Shown here: one piece after another, positions 18,237 to 28,861 of the stretch
Layout: each line of letters opens with the position of its first letter
How positions within the stretch are numbered: the stretch's first letter is position 1
Source of the DNA: Ensifer sp. IC4062
GTDB taxonomy: Bacteria > Pseudomonadota > Alphaproteobacteria > Rhizobiales > Rhizobiaceae
NCBI RefSeq assembly: GCF_020193575.1
Contig: NZ_JADYVD010000011.1
Coordinates: 1 to 64,000 of the forward strand
Reading direction: 5' to 3'
DNA: 64,000 bases
Program-made: the position numbers and the translations under genes
The notes under the pieces: model-generated
Seen by the model: only the letters and a program-made list of their open reading frames with translations
Told to the model about the DNA's origin: nothing
Database searches by the model: none

Positions 18237-18928
18237 CAATCACGATTGCAGTGCCTTCGAAGGGGCGGATGAAGGACGACGCTTCGGCGATCTTCGAACG
18301 GGCTGGCATGAAGATCGTCGCCGTCGGCAACGACCGTTCCTATCGCGGCCGGGTCGAGGGCTGGGATGATGTCGAGATCGCCTTTCTCTCGGCCTCGGAA
18401 ATCTCCCGCGAGATCGGCAGCGGCTCTGTCGATTTCGGCGTCACCGGCGAAGATCTCGTTCGTGAGGGCATCGCCGATGCGGATGCGCGTGTGGAATTCT
18501 GCGCGCGGCTTGGCTTCGGCCGTGCCGATGTCGTCGTGGCCGTACCGGAAGTCTGGTATGACGTCGACACCATGGCGGACCTCGGCGACGTTGCTGCCGA
18601 TTTCCGTGCCCGCCATGGCCGCAGGCTGGCGATCGCCACCAAATACTGGCGCTTGACCCAGCAGTTTTTCTCCGGAAGCCATGGCATCCAGCTCTATCGA
18701 ATTGTCGAAAGCCTGGGCGCGACCGAAGGCGCACCAGCTTCAGGTTCCGCCGACATCATCGTCGACATCACCTCGACCGGTTCGACACTGAAGGCGAACC
18801 ACCTCAAGATCCTTTCGGACGGTGTAATCCTGCGGTCGGAAGCATGCCTCGTCAGGGCGCGGAAGGCTGCCCATGCGGGCGATCCTCTCATCGACCGGAT
18901 CACGGCCGCCATCCGCGCAGCGCTCTGA
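18233..18928 (+). CDS. hisG: ATP phosphoribosyltransferase catalytic subunit, short form
   Basis: A 231-residue short-form HisG that condenses ATP and PRPP. The N-terminus reads [14 protein letters not shown], the PRPP-binding region is [20 protein letters not shown], and the C-terminal regulatory domain of long HisG is missing, which fits the presence of HisZ next door. ATG 18233 overlaps the hisZ stop (ATGA), implying coupled synthesis of the two subunits. Confidence 0.95.
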   Translation: MTITIAVPSKGRMKDDASAIFERAGMKIVAVGNDRSYRGRVEGWDDVEIAFLSASEISREIGSGSVDFGVTGEDLVREGIADADARVEFCARLGFGRADVVVAVPEVWYDVDTMADLGDVAADFRARHGRRLAIATKYWRLTQQFFSGSHGIQLYRIVESLGATEGAPASGSADIIVDITSTGSTLKANHLKILSDGVILRSEACLVRARKAAHAGDPLIDRITAAIRAAL

Positions 18929-19065
18929 CACGGCTGCAGACTGGAAAGGGATCCTGCCGAGAAGCAGGTCCGGGCGAATCTTGCGTCGGGTCTGACAAAT
19001 GGAATTGCGACAACCTATGTAAGGGCGGCACATCCCACCTTGGCCACCCACCTCGAGGCATCCTT

Positions 19066-19773
19066 ATGGCTGATCTTTCCTCTTTCCCAATCACGACCCG
19101 CTGGCCGGCAACCAACCCGGATATCATTCAGCTCTATTCGCTGCCGACCCCGAACGGTGTGAAGATCTCTATTGCCCTGGAAGAACTGGGCCTGCCCTAT
19201 GAGCCGCATCGCATTGCGTTCGATGCCAACGAACAGAAGTCGCCCGAATTCCTGTCGCTCAACCCGAACGGCCGCATTCCGGCGATCATCGACCCGAACG
19301 GGCCCGGCGGAAAGCCGATCGGTCTTTTCGAATCCGGTGCGATCCTGGTTTATCTGGCAGAAAAGACGGGAAAGCTTATCCCGGCGGATGCCGCCGGCCG
19401 CTACGAGACGCTTTGCTGGGTGATGTTCCAGATGGGCGGCGTTGGCCCGATGCTCGGTCAGTTCGGACATTTCTTCAAGTTCGCGGCCGAAAAGGTTGCC
19501 AACAACTCCTATCCGGTGGAGCGCTACCGCGATGAATCGAAGCGCCTTCTCGGTGTTCTCGAGACACGGCTGAAGGGCCGGCAATGGCTGATGGGCGACG
19601 AATATACGATCGCCGATATCGCCACCTATCCCTGGGTCGAGGGCGCGCGCAGATTCTATGGCGGCGCGGAAGTGCTCGAATACGAGAGCTTCCCGAGTGT
19701 CATGGCCTGGGTCGATCGCGGCCTTGCGCGGCCAGCCGCGCAGAAGGGGATGGAAATCCCGCGCAAGCCCTGA
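19066..19773 (+). CDS. Glutathione S-transferase family protein, YfcG/YghU (Nu) type
   Basis: A 235-residue protein. The thioredoxin-like N-terminal domain starts at IIQLYSLPTPNGVKISIALEELG; the TPNG segment is the active-site loop of the Nu class, which uses glutathione disulfide and reduces disulfides or peroxides. The SNAIL-like motif appears as LFESGAILVYLAEKTG. The helical C-terminal domain has GDEYTIADIATYPWV. ATG 19066 is preceded by CTCGAGGCATCCTT, a weak ribosome site. It is a monocistronic gene between hisG and repeat R5. Confidence 0.88.
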   Translation: MADLSSFPITTRWPATNPDIIQLYSLPTPNGVKISIALEELGLPYEPHRIAFDANEQKSPEFLSLNPNGRIPAIIDPNGPGGKPIGLFESGAILVYLAEKTGKLIPADAAGRYETLCWVMFQMGGVGPMLGQFGHFFKFAAEKVANNSYPVERYRDESKRLLGVLETRLKGRQWLMGDEYTIADIATYPWVEGARRFYGGAEVLEYESFPSVMAWVDRGLARPAAQKGMEIPRKP

Positions 19774-19847
19774 TCCCGTGGCAGGATTCAAGTTCCGCTG
19801 AGTTGACGAGGCTCCGGCGGAGAGGGTACGGCTTGCTAGGACAGTGC

Positions 19848-19953
19848 CTACAGCGCAGCGTGTCTTTTTGAGACGCGCAACCGTCGCTGTAGCACTTGGA
19901 TCGCTGCATGATTTTATCCTCAGATCGGTTCCGATTTGAGGAATCATGCAGTA
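19848..19953. repeat. X element R5 (forward orientation)
   Basis: First hairpin: CTACAGCGCAGCGTGTCT against AGACGCGCAACCGTCGCTGTAG. Second hairpin: GCTGCATGATTTTATCCTC... against GATTTGAGGAATCATGCAG, with ATGATT paired to AATCAT where other copies have ATGTTT paired to AAACAT. It lies after the GST gene and ends about 16 bases before the flavoprotein start. Confidence 0.8.
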
Positions 19954-19968
19954 AAGACGGGGAAGCAG

Positions 19969-21186
19969 GTGTCGGGAAGACTTGTTGTTGTCGGCGGCGG
20001 TCAGGCCGCGTTCGCCTTGGTTGCCAAACTTCGCGCTTTGAAGGACGAGCGGCCGGTGACGATCGTCGCCTCGGAGGCAAGCCTTCCCTACCAGCGGCCG
20101 CCCCTTTCCAAAAAATATCTGCTCCGCGAAATGAGCCTCGATCGGCTGCTCTATCGGCCAGAGGCCTGGTATTCGGAGCACGACATCGACATTCGCCTTT
20201 CCACGACCGTCACACGCATCGACCGCAGGCAAAAACAAGTAACTTTGAGCGACGGATCGGTGCTCGGCTACCAGACACTTGCCTTCGCCACCGGGGCGAC
20301 GCCGCGCCGGCTGCCGGCCTCAGTCGGTGGCGATCTTGCCGGCGTCTATGTCGTGCGCGATTTCAAGGATGCCGACCTGCTGGCGGAGGAGATGCAGCCC
20401 GGGCGCCGCGCCTTGGTAGTGGGCGGCGGCTATATAGGTCTCGAGGCCGCCGCGGTCGCCCGGACCTGCGGCATGGAAGTAACGGTCATCGAAATGGCGG
20501 ACCGTATCCTGCAGCGCGTGGCCTCGGCGGCGACGTCTGCGATCGTACGCGAGATTCATCGCTCCCGCGGTGTCGATATCCGCGAAGGCATGGGGCTCCA
20601 CCGCCTGGTTGGCGACAACGGGCGCGTTGCCGCCGCTGAACTTGCGGACGGCTCGACAATCCCCGTCGACGTGGTGATCGTCGGCATCGGCGTCAGCCCC
20701 AACGATGCTCTGGCGCATGAGGCAGGCCTGGAGACCGCCAACGGCATTATTGTCGACAGCTACGGCCGAACTTCCGATCCTGCGATATTTGCCATGGGTG
20801 ACTGTGCGGTCCTGCCGTGGCAAGGCATGCGGATCCGCCTGGAATCGGTTCAGAACGCCGTTGACCAAGCGGAGGCGATTGCGGCCATCCTCGCCGGGAG
20901 CTTCGAGCCCTACGATCCGAAGCCCTGGTTCTGGTCGGACCAGTATGACGTGAAGCTCCAGATCGCCGGCTTTGGTTTGGGCCACGACGAAACACTTGTC
21001 CGTCCAGGTCAGCGTGAAGGCAGCGTATCGGTCTGGTATTTCCGCCAGGGCAAGTTCATCGCGGTCGATGCCATAAACGACGCCAAAGCCTATGTGACGG
21101 GAAAGAAGCTGCTCGAAACCGGGACAACGCCAGATCGAGCGAAACTCGCCGATCCTGACACTGACCTCAAGTCGCTGCTCGCCTAA
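19969..21186 (+). CDS. Ferredoxin/rubredoxin reductase-type FAD flavoprotein
   Basis: A protein of about 405 residues in the pyridine nucleotide-disulfide reductase superfamily, closest by motif to ferredoxin reductases of P450 and dioxygenase systems. The FAD site is RLVVVGGGQAAFAL with YQRPPLSKKYL; the NADH site is ALVVGGGYIGLEAAA; the second FAD contact is PAIFAMGDCA; the C-terminal reductase domain includes PWFWSDQYDVKLQIAGF. No redox-active Cys pair is present, as expected for this branch. GTG 19969 is my choice; an upstream TTG at 19936 lies in the repeat. No partner ferredoxin or oxygenase gene is adjacent. Confidence 0.82.
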   Translation: MSGRLVVVGGGQAAFALVAKLRALKDERPVTIVASEASLPYQRPPLSKKYLLREMSLDRLLYRPEAWYSEHDIDIRLSTTVTRIDRRQKQVTLSDGSVLGYQTLAFATGATPRRLPASVGGDLAGVYVVRDFKDADLLAEEMQPGRRALVVGGGYIGLEAAAVARTCGMEVTVIEMADRILQRVASAATSAIVREIHRSRGVDIREGMGLHRLVGDNGRVAAAELADGSTIPVDVVIVGIGVSPNDALAHEAGLETANGIIVDSYGRTSDPAIFAMGDCAVLPWQGMRIRLESVQNAVDQAEAIAAILAGSFEPYDPKPWFWSDQYDVKLQIAGFGLGHDETLVRPGQREGSVSVWYFRQGKFIAVDAINDAKAYVTGKKLLETGTTPDRAKLADPDTDLKSLLA

Positions 21187-21424
21187 TGCATGTCGCCCAA
21201 AAGTGTGCAGCGGTTTTGGGAAAACGACCGATTGAACGCGACGCGCTTTAGCCGGCGACATCACTCGGAAATTCTGAGTCTATTAACGAAGAAAGCACCG
21301 TTCCGCTTCTGAATGGCGCTCTTCGTCAGATTTTCACGCTTCTTTAAACGGCGAAACGTCAACAGATGCAACGAGCCGGAGCAACTGACCTGCGTCCGTG
21401 CAGTGCTTATCTGGGCGATCTGTG

Positions 21425-24223
21425 ATGTTCAAGATCCTGACATGCCTCGTGGTGGAACACGATCCGCGAATGGTCTTACTGGCGGCGTTGATTTGCTTCC
21501 TGTCGAGTTTCGGCGCTGTCACCTTACTTCAGCGCGCGCGCGTTGTGGTCGGCGGGCCACGGGCGACCTGGATCGTGGCCGCCGGCATCGCCAGCGGCTT
21601 CGGGATATGGGCGACCCACTTCATCGCGATGCTTGCCTATGATCCGGGTGTTGTAGTCGGCTATCAGGTGAATCTCACGACCCTGTCGCTGGCGGTCGCA
21701 ATTGCCCTGACGACATCGGCCCTTGCCATCGCGACCTATGTGAAGGGGCGTGCCGGGTGGGCGTTTGGCGGGCTGGTGCTTGGGGCCGGTGTCGCCTCTA
21801 TGCATTTCGTCGGCATGGCGGCGCTTGACGTCTCCGGCTCCATCCGATGGGACGGGATGTTCGTCGTCCTTTCGATCCTTGCCGGATCGCTGTTCGATGT
21901 GGCCGCGCTTTTTGCGGTCGCCCGCAGCGACCGGCCGCTGAAAGCCAAGTTGCTCGCGACGTCCGCAATGACCCTTGGCATCGTGGTGTTGCATTTTACG
22001 GCGATGGCCGCGGTCACGATCGAAGCCGGCCCCGTCGTCGAAGCGGGTGTAGGCATGATGCAGCCGCATCTCTTGGCCTTCGTTATTGCCGGAACGGCAT
22101 TCTTTCTGCTGTCGATCGTTCTGATTGCCGCCGGTTTCGCCCGTCAGGCGGAAATCCTCGCGGCCGCGTCGGAGAAGGAGTTTTCTCGCTTCGTCCGGAG
22201 CGTCAAGGACTACGCGATCTGCATGCTCGACATTGATGGTCACGTGACCAGTTGGAACACCGGCGCCGAGGCGAACAAGGGGTACACTGCCGACGAGATC
22301 ATCGGCAAGAATTTCGCCTGTTTCTACGCACCCGATGAAAGACGGGCCAACCTGCCGCAACAGGCGCTGCGTCTCGCTCTTCTAGACGGAAAATACGAGG
22401 CGGAGGGCTGGCGCTGTCGCAAAGACGGCACGCGCTTCTGGGCGCATGTGGTGATCGAACCGATCATTGATGAAGCTGGACGGCACGCCGGCTTCATCAA
22501 AATTGCCAAGGACATCTCCAAGGAAAAGGCGAACGCCGATCGTATCGCCGAAGTCAGCAAGAACCTCGACATCGCGCTGGAGAACATGACGCAGGGCATA
22601 TGTCTGTTCGACAAGGCCGACCGCCTGCTGATTTCGAATAGGCGTTGCCTCGAGATCTTCAATCTCTCGGAATCGATGGCCGGCAAGGGATTGACATTCC
22701 GGGAAATTCTCGAGCGGGCATGTGGCAGCGTCTATTCTGATCCGGCGGTCGCCAAAGCCAAGGCTGATGCGGCCTATCAGAAACACCGCATCGACATTGT
22801 CGGCACAGGCGGAGCCGATCTTGTCGAAAAGCTGCCAAACGGGCGTTCGATCCTGACAAAGCACCGCATGTTGCCGGAAGGCGGCTGGGTTTCCACTTAT
22901 GAGGACATCACAGAGCGACTGGACTCCGAGGAACAGATTTCGTTCCTCGCCAGACACGACAGCCTGACGGGGCTACCCAATCGGCTGCAGTTCAACAGCT
23001 ACCTCGAGGAGGAGCTCGATGCCGCTGCCTGGTTCTCGCGCAAGGTGGCCGTCATCGGCATAGATCTGAACAAGTTCAAGGAAGTCAACGATTTACACGG
23101 GCACGCGGCGGGCGACTTCGTGCTGGTCACGATCGCACAGCGGATGAAGGCGCTTCTTCAGGAGGGCGAGTTCGTTGCCCGTTTCGGTGGCGACGAATTT
23201 GCGGCGGTGAAGCGCTTCGAGGAACTCGCCGAACTCCACGACTTCCTGCGACGCATTGAAAATTGCCTGCACGAGGAAATGCGCTTCGGCGATTTCGAAC
23301 TGAAATCCGGCGGCAGTATCGGCGTCGCCATCTATCCGCAGGACGCCGAAACCGCCGACACACTGATCAACAATGCCGATCTCGCCATGTATCGCGCCAA
23401 GGCGGCATTGAACCAGGCGGTCTGCTTCTACGAGGTCTCCATGGACGAGGCGGCGCGCCAGCGCCGGGCCCTCGCCAACGACCTCTGGGATGCGGTCGAT
23501 AAGAGGCAATTGGCGCTTCACTATCAGGTGCAGAAATCGGTGTTGACCGGCGACGTCACCGGCTATGAAGTGCTGCTGCGCTGGTACCATCCCGAACGCG
23601 GCATGGTCCCGCCGAACGAATTCATCCCGCTGGCCGAAGAATGCGGGGCGATCCTGCCGATCGGTGAATGGGTCTTGCGGGAGGCCTGCCGCGAGGCCGC
23701 CGGATGGGATGGCGAACATAAGATTGCCGTCAATATTTCGCCGGTGCAGTTGGCCAATGGCGACATCGTCGGCCTCGTCCAGCAGGTGCTGGTGGAGACC
23801 GGACTCAGCCCGAAGCGGCTCGAATTGGAAATCACCGAGTCCACCATCATCGACGACAAGGAGCGCGCGCTGCTGACGCTCCGCCAGATCAAGGAACTTG
23901 GCGTGACCATCGCCATCGATGACTTCGGCACCGGCTACTCATCGCTCGAAACATTGCGATCGTTTCCCTTCGATAAGATCAAGCTCGACAAGAGCTTCAT
24001 GTGGGAGGTCGAAGGCAGCCCTCAAGCGAAGGCGATTGTCCGGGCCATCCTCGCCCTTGGACAAAGCCTTTCTGTGCCGGTCCTTGCTGAGGGCGTCGAA
24101 ACGCAGAAACAGCTCGACATTCTTCAAGCGGAGGGTTGTGACGAAGCGCAGGGCTACCTGCTTGGGCGGCCAGCGCCTATCGGCGCGGTCGCGGGCGCTC
24201 GGGTAAAAGCAGCGGTCGCCTGA
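21425..24223 (+). CDS. MHYT-PAS-GGDEF-EAL cyclic-di-GMP signalling protein
   Basis: A 932-residue inner-membrane protein. Residues about 1-240 form an MHYT sensor with seven hydrophobic segments and three motif copies (ATHFIAM, SMHFVGM, LHFTAM), thought in the family to bind copper for sensing a diatomic gas. One clear PAS domain (about 255-370) and a second PAS-like region (about 380-495) follow. The GGDEF domain (about 500-665) has intact FGGDEF but lacks the RxxD inhibitory site (QEGE instead). The EAL domain (about 675-920) reads EVLLRW, ELEITES, DDFGTGYSS and so looks active. Both synthesis and breakdown of c-di-GMP are possible. ATG 21425 is preferred; GTG 21398 is upstream. Confidence 0.92.
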   Translation: MFKILTCLVVEHDPRMVLLAALICFLSSFGAVTLLQRARVVVGGPRATWIVAAGIASGFGIWATHFIAMLAYDPGVVVGYQVNLTTLSLAVAIALTTSALAIATYVKGRAGWAFGGLVLGAGVASMHFVGMAALDVSGSIRWDGMFVVLSILAGSLFDVAALFAVARSDRPLKAKLLATSAMTLGIVVLHFTAMAAVTIEAGPVVEAGVGMMQPHLLAFVIAGTAFFLLSIVLIAAGFARQAEILAAASEKEFSRFVRSVKDYAICMLDIDGHVTSWNTGAEANKGYTADEIIGKNFACFYAPDERRANLPQQALRLALLDGKYEAEGWRCRKDGTRFWAHVVIEPIIDEAGRHAGFIKIAKDISKEKANADRIAEVSKNLDIALENMTQGICLFDKADRLLISNRRCLEIFNLSESMAGKGLTFREILERACGSVYSDPAVAKAKADAAYQKHRIDIVGTGGADLVEKLPNGRSILTKHRMLPEGGWVSTYEDITERLDSEEQISFLARHDSLTGLPNRLQFNSYLEEELDAAAWFSRKVAVIGIDLNKFKEVNDLHGHAAGDFVLVTIAQRMKALLQEGEFVARFGGDEFAAVKRFEELAELHDFLRRIENCLHEEMRFGDFELKSGGSIGVAIYPQDAETADTLINNADLAMYRAKAALNQAVCFYEVSMDEAARQRRALANDLWDAVDKRQLALHYQVQKSVLTGDVTGYEVLLRWYHPERGMVPPNEFIPLAEECGAILPIGEWVLREACREAAGWDGEHKIAVNISPVQLANGDIVGLVQQVLVETGLSPKRLELEITESTIIDDKERALLTLRQIKELGVTIAIDDFGTGYSSLETLRSFPFDKIKLDKSFMWEVEGSPQAKAIVRAILALGQSLSVPVLAEGVETQKQLDILQAEGCDEAQGYLLGRPAPIGAVAGARVKAAVA

Positions 24224-24327
24224 CGCGCCTGCGGCGGTCGGAAGCCCAAGGAAAGTGAGTGACGTAAGGAGTTGCTCAGGTCATTGAGTTGGGTCATTTC
24301 ACGGTTTCAATGCAGTCATGAAATGAC

Positions 24328-24756
24328 CTATTGCCTCAGCACCACCTGCGCACCTTCGATCAGAAAGCGCGGGAAGAAGAAAGCACCCAGCATCGAGCCT
24401 GAATAGCGCTCTTCCAGGCCGGACGATTCGCCGATACAGAAGAGGGGCTGCCTCTGCCCCGTTTCGAGGATGATCGTCGTGGAAAAGCAGAAGGCCGAGG
24501 AGGACGTTGCCGCCTGCTCGAAAAGCTCGAGCACGTGAGTGCGATCGGCTGGATCGTAACAGCGGACGAAATTGAGCAATCCGCACTCGTTCTCACGCAG
24601 ACCATGAATGGCTGCGGCCTTGTCGCCGAGGACGAAAAGGCCTGTGGTGAGATCGCCGGACCAGCCCTCGGAAACGCAGAATTGCGCAGTTATTTCCTGA
24701 TGCGGCAGGCCGTGAACGCTGGAGGATAGGGAATTTGTTCTTGCGATCTTAAACAC
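24328..24756 (-). CDS. Stand-alone PAS-like protein, copy 2
   Basis: A 142-residue soluble protein homologous along 100 residues to the product of 14772-15260. Core segments are WSGDLTTGLFVLGDKAAAIHG, ENECGLLNFVRCYDP, VLELFEQAATSSSAFCFST and QPLFCIGESSG, ending SMLGAFFFPRF. The layout suggests a single PAS-type sensory or adaptor domain with no output module. GTG 24756 follows AAGG. It lies convergent to the MHYT-GGDEF-EAL gene, so an adaptor role in c-di-GMP signalling is possible but unsupported. Confidence 0.65.
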   Translation of the reverse strand: MFKIARTNSLSSSVHGLPHQEITAQFCVSEGWSGDLTTGLFVLGDKAAAIHGLRENECGLLNFVRCYDPADRTHVLELFEQAATSSSAFCFSTTIILETGQRQPLFCIGESSGLEERYSGSMLGAFFFPRFLIEGAQVVLRQ

Positions 24757-24777
24757 AGCCTTGGCCCCGAATATGCT

Positions 24778-24878
24778 CTACAGCGCCGCGCGTCTTTATG
24801 AAAAAGGACGCTGGGGCGCTTTGAATTGCTGCATGCCGTCACCTTAAGATCGGATAGGATTTAAGGAAACATGCAGTA
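24778..24878. repeat. X element R6 (forward orientation)
   Basis: CTACAGCGCCGCGCGTCTTTATGAAAAAGGACGC is a first hairpin that has lost most of its return arm; GCTGCATGCCGTCACCTTAA... with TTTAAGGAAACATGCAG is the second. It lies just upstream of the second PAS-like gene. Confidence 0.75.
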
Positions 24879-25280
24879 AATCCGGACAGACGCATTGCAA
24901 AAAAGATCGCTCACTGCTGCTTATCCGAGGGCCGAGTCAGCCGTGGGTATGCTGATCTCTTTGTCGACAGATCCGACGCAGAAATGACAGCCGGCAAGCG
25001 AAGTCATTTCGCAGGAAGGTCGGCTATATTGGCGATCAAAATATCTATGCGCTTTTCTGGATGATGTTCTCTGCGAGGGCCAGGTACACAAGCCAGCATC
25101 AAAACCGAGCAAATGCTTGTTCAGTTTGTGTCTGCTTTCTGGTCTCGCGTGAATCTGGCGTTCACTTGGGGCGTTGTTATAATTCGTCTTTTTCCAACTT
25201 CAACGGTTTTTTGCACCATTTTGGAGCGGCGCTTACTGTTGCGTGCGCCTTGTTCCGTATCTGTCGCCTGATTTGACAAA
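24879..25280. other. Gap of about 400 bases with no gene recognised
   Basis: Base composition is more AT-rich than the neighbouring genes. No reading frame here has convincing codon use, and I see no tRNA or known riboswitch. The stretch between repeat R6 and the groEL terminator could hold a promoter or a small RNA but nothing specific can be supported. Confidence 0.4.
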
Positions 25281-25310
25281 AAGCAAAAAGGGCGGCTCGA
25301 AAGCCGCCCT
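25281..25310 (-). terminator. Rho-independent terminator of groES-groEL
   Basis: On the minus strand, AGGGCGGCT, a four-base loop and AGCCGCCCT form a nine-base-pair stem followed by TTTTTGCTTTTTG. It is 174 bases past the groEL stop. Confidence 0.85.
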
Positions 25311-25362
25311 CTCAGTTCCGGTATCGGAATAGATCGGCGATGTCATTGAACATCGCCATGAC

Positions 25363-25392
25363 AAGGCGTTCGCCCGATCACATCATGTCCAT
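25363..25392. repeat. Second copy of the groEL 3' end
   Basis: These 30 bases match 25469-25498, which span the last codons and stop of groEL, with one mismatch. The copy lies 106 bases downstream of the real end and outside the reading frame. Confidence 0.85.
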
Positions 25393-25400
25393 GACGCCCC

Positions 25401-25425
25401 GTTCAGCGCGCTTGACGCGCTGAAC
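25401..25425. other. Perfect hairpin between the two groEL 3'-end copies
   Basis: Ten-base arms GTTCAGCGCG and CGCGCTGAAC around CTTGA. It is followed by CTCTTAAAGAG. It may be a first termination or mRNA-stabilising signal of the groE transcript. Confidence 0.6.
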
Positions 25426-25483
25426 TCTCTTAAAGAGCATGGGCGAAGCTTTATGGACCTGCTGTGCTAAGGCTTTCGCCCGA

Positions 25484-27169
<1,686 letters not shown>

Positions 27170-27196
27170 TTACGGAAGTTGGAGGGTGCCGGCCGA

Positions 27197-27493
27197 TCAG
27201 CCGATGATGCCCATGATGTCGGCTTCCTTCATGATCAGAAGGTCTTCGCCATTGATCTTGACTTCGGTGCCGGACCACTTGCCGAACAGGACGCGGTCGC
27301 CAGCCTTGACATCGAGCGGAACAACCTTGCCGCTTTCGTCACGGGCGCCCGAACCGACCGCCACGATTTCGCCTTCTTGCGGCTTTTCCTTTGCCGTGTC
27401 CGGAATGATGATGCCGCCCTTGGTCTTTTCCTCAGACTCGACGCGGCGGACGACAACGCGGTCGTGCAGCGGACGGAAGTTGGTGCTTGCCAT
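27197..27493 (-). CDS. groES: Co-chaperonin GroES
   Basis: A 98-residue cap protein for Gro[21 protein letters not shown] at the N-terminus, the mobile loop [16 protein letters not shown] and [16 protein letters not shown] are all present. It is the first gene of the operon; the CIRCE operator lies 59 bases upstream. Confidence 0.98.
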   Translation of the reverse strand: MASTNFRPLHDRVVVRRVESEEKTKGGIIIPDTAKEKPQEGEIVAVGSGARDESGKVVPLDVKAGDRVLFGKWSGTEVKINGEDLLIMKEADIMGIIG

Positions 27494-27551
27494 TGTCTAA
27501 TCCCTCGATCAAATGACATTGCGGATCGTTCATCGACCCGGTGGATGATTG

Positions 27552-27578
27552 TTAGCACTCATATCTAACGAGTGCTAG
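27552..27578. promoter_or_regulatory. CIRCE operator (HrcA binding site) of groES-groEL
   Basis: TTAGCACTC (27552-27560), nine bases, GAGTGCTAG (27570-27578). Only the last base differs from the consensus. HrcA is the known repressor. No hrcA gene is in the window. The rest of the gap to 27999 holds no recognised feature. Confidence 0.93.
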
Positions 27579-27999
27579 CGTGGCCGAGATAGGACCGTGC
27601 GCTGAACGAGTCAAGGATCGGTCGAGAGATTTTTTGCCGGCTGTGATCGTTGACAGGCCGCGAGCTTTTTTGTTCAACAATTGCATGGGGCGAGCGAACG
27701 CCCCAAGAGGCGTCACGCCGGAATTTCGCGTCCAAAGGACGTAAGAGATGCCTCGTTCAGTTCCATTTCCTCCGACAAACTGGTTAGACTCCTCGGAACC
27801 GCGAAGGCCCCCAGTGATCATCGATTTACGCGATGACGACGACTTCGCCGCCGATCCCCATCTCAGGTCATTCTGAAATTGCCGGCTGCATTGCGCGGCT
27901 GAATTCTTGGGAAGCGTCGCGTTTTTCTGTAGGCGAGACTTGTATTCTTCGCCCTTCCTTGCGATGTGAGCCGAGAAGCCAAGTTTGCGGGAAGCCGGT

Positions 28000-28848
28000 A
28001 TGGCCGTAAGGATCAACAGTTTTCGGGAAATCACCAGCCGATACGACGTGGTGCTCTGCGATGTCTGGGGCGTTCTCCACAATGGCGTCCAGGCCTTCGC
28101 TTCGGCTTGCGAGGCCCTCGCGGAGGCGCGCGCAAAAGGCCTGACTGTCGTCCTCATTACCAATTCGCCGCGGCCGCATCCCGGTGTCGTGGTGCAGATC
28201 CGCGGCCTCGGCGTTCCGGACGAAGCCTACGATCGCATCGTTACTTCAGGCGACGTCACGCGGGCGTTGATCTCGCAAGCTGCGAAACGCATCTTCTTCA
28301 TCGGCGCCGACCGCGACCTGCCTCTGCTCGAAGGTCTCGGCACCGAGATCGTTTCGGCAGAGGATGCGGAGACGATCGTCTGCGCCGGCTTTTATGACGA
28401 TGAAACCGAAACGCCCGAAAACTACCGCGCGACATTGACGGGACTCGCCAAGCGGCGGATCCCGTTCATCTGCGCCAATCCCGATCTCGTCGTGGAGCGC
28501 GGGCACCGGTTGATCCCCTGTGCCGGTGCGATCGCCAAGCTCTATGAGGAACTGGGCGGCGAGGCACGCATTGCCGGCAAGCCCTATATCGCGATCTACC
28601 GCGCCGCCCTGGTTGAGGCAAAGGCCGTGCGCGGTGCGTTCGATCTCTCCCGCGTCATCGCGATCGGCGACGGCATGCCGACCGATGTCAAGGGCGCGCA
28701 GGACGCTGGCTTCGACCTTCTCTATATCAGCGCAGGCATTCATGCGCAGGAATACATGCATGAAAGCCGCACCGACGAGGCGAAACTTGCGGCCTTCCTG
28801 AAAAGGGAAGGGGCCGCGCCGAAGTGGTGGATGCCGCGGCTTGGCTGA
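28000..28848 (+). CDS. HAD-superfamily subfamily IIA hydrolase
   Basis: A 282-residue phosphatase-like protein. Motif I is YDVVLCDVWGVLHNG, motif II is VLITNSPRPH, and motif III is GDGMPTDVKGAQDAGFDLLYIS. The C2-type cap lies between motifs II and III. This matches the TIGR01459-type alphaproteobacterial family of NagD relatives; the substrate is unknown. ATG 28000 is preferred over an in-frame TTG at 27985. It is followed by ribF after 13 bases, so an FMN or other nucleotide substrate is possible but unproven. Confidence 0.85.
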   Translation: MAVRINSFREITSRYDVVLCDVWGVLHNGVQAFASACEALAEARAKGLTVVLITNSPRPHPGVVVQIRGLGVPDEAYDRIVTSGDVTRALISQAAKRIFFIGADRDLPLLEGLGTEIVSAEDAETIVCAGFYDDETETPENYRATLTGLAKRRIPFICANPDLVVERGHRLIPCAGAIAKLYEELGGEARIAGKPYIAIYRAALVEAKAVRGAFDLSRVIAIGDGMPTDVKGAQDAGFDLLYISAGIHAQEYMHESRTDEAKLAAFLKREGAAPKWWMPRLG

Positions 28849-28861
28849 CGGGAAGACGGAC

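Noticed and set aside
27580..27999. A small gene between the CIRCE site and the HAD gene
   Set aside because: Open frames here are shadows of the neighbouring HAD gene or lack a start, ribosome site and typical codon use.
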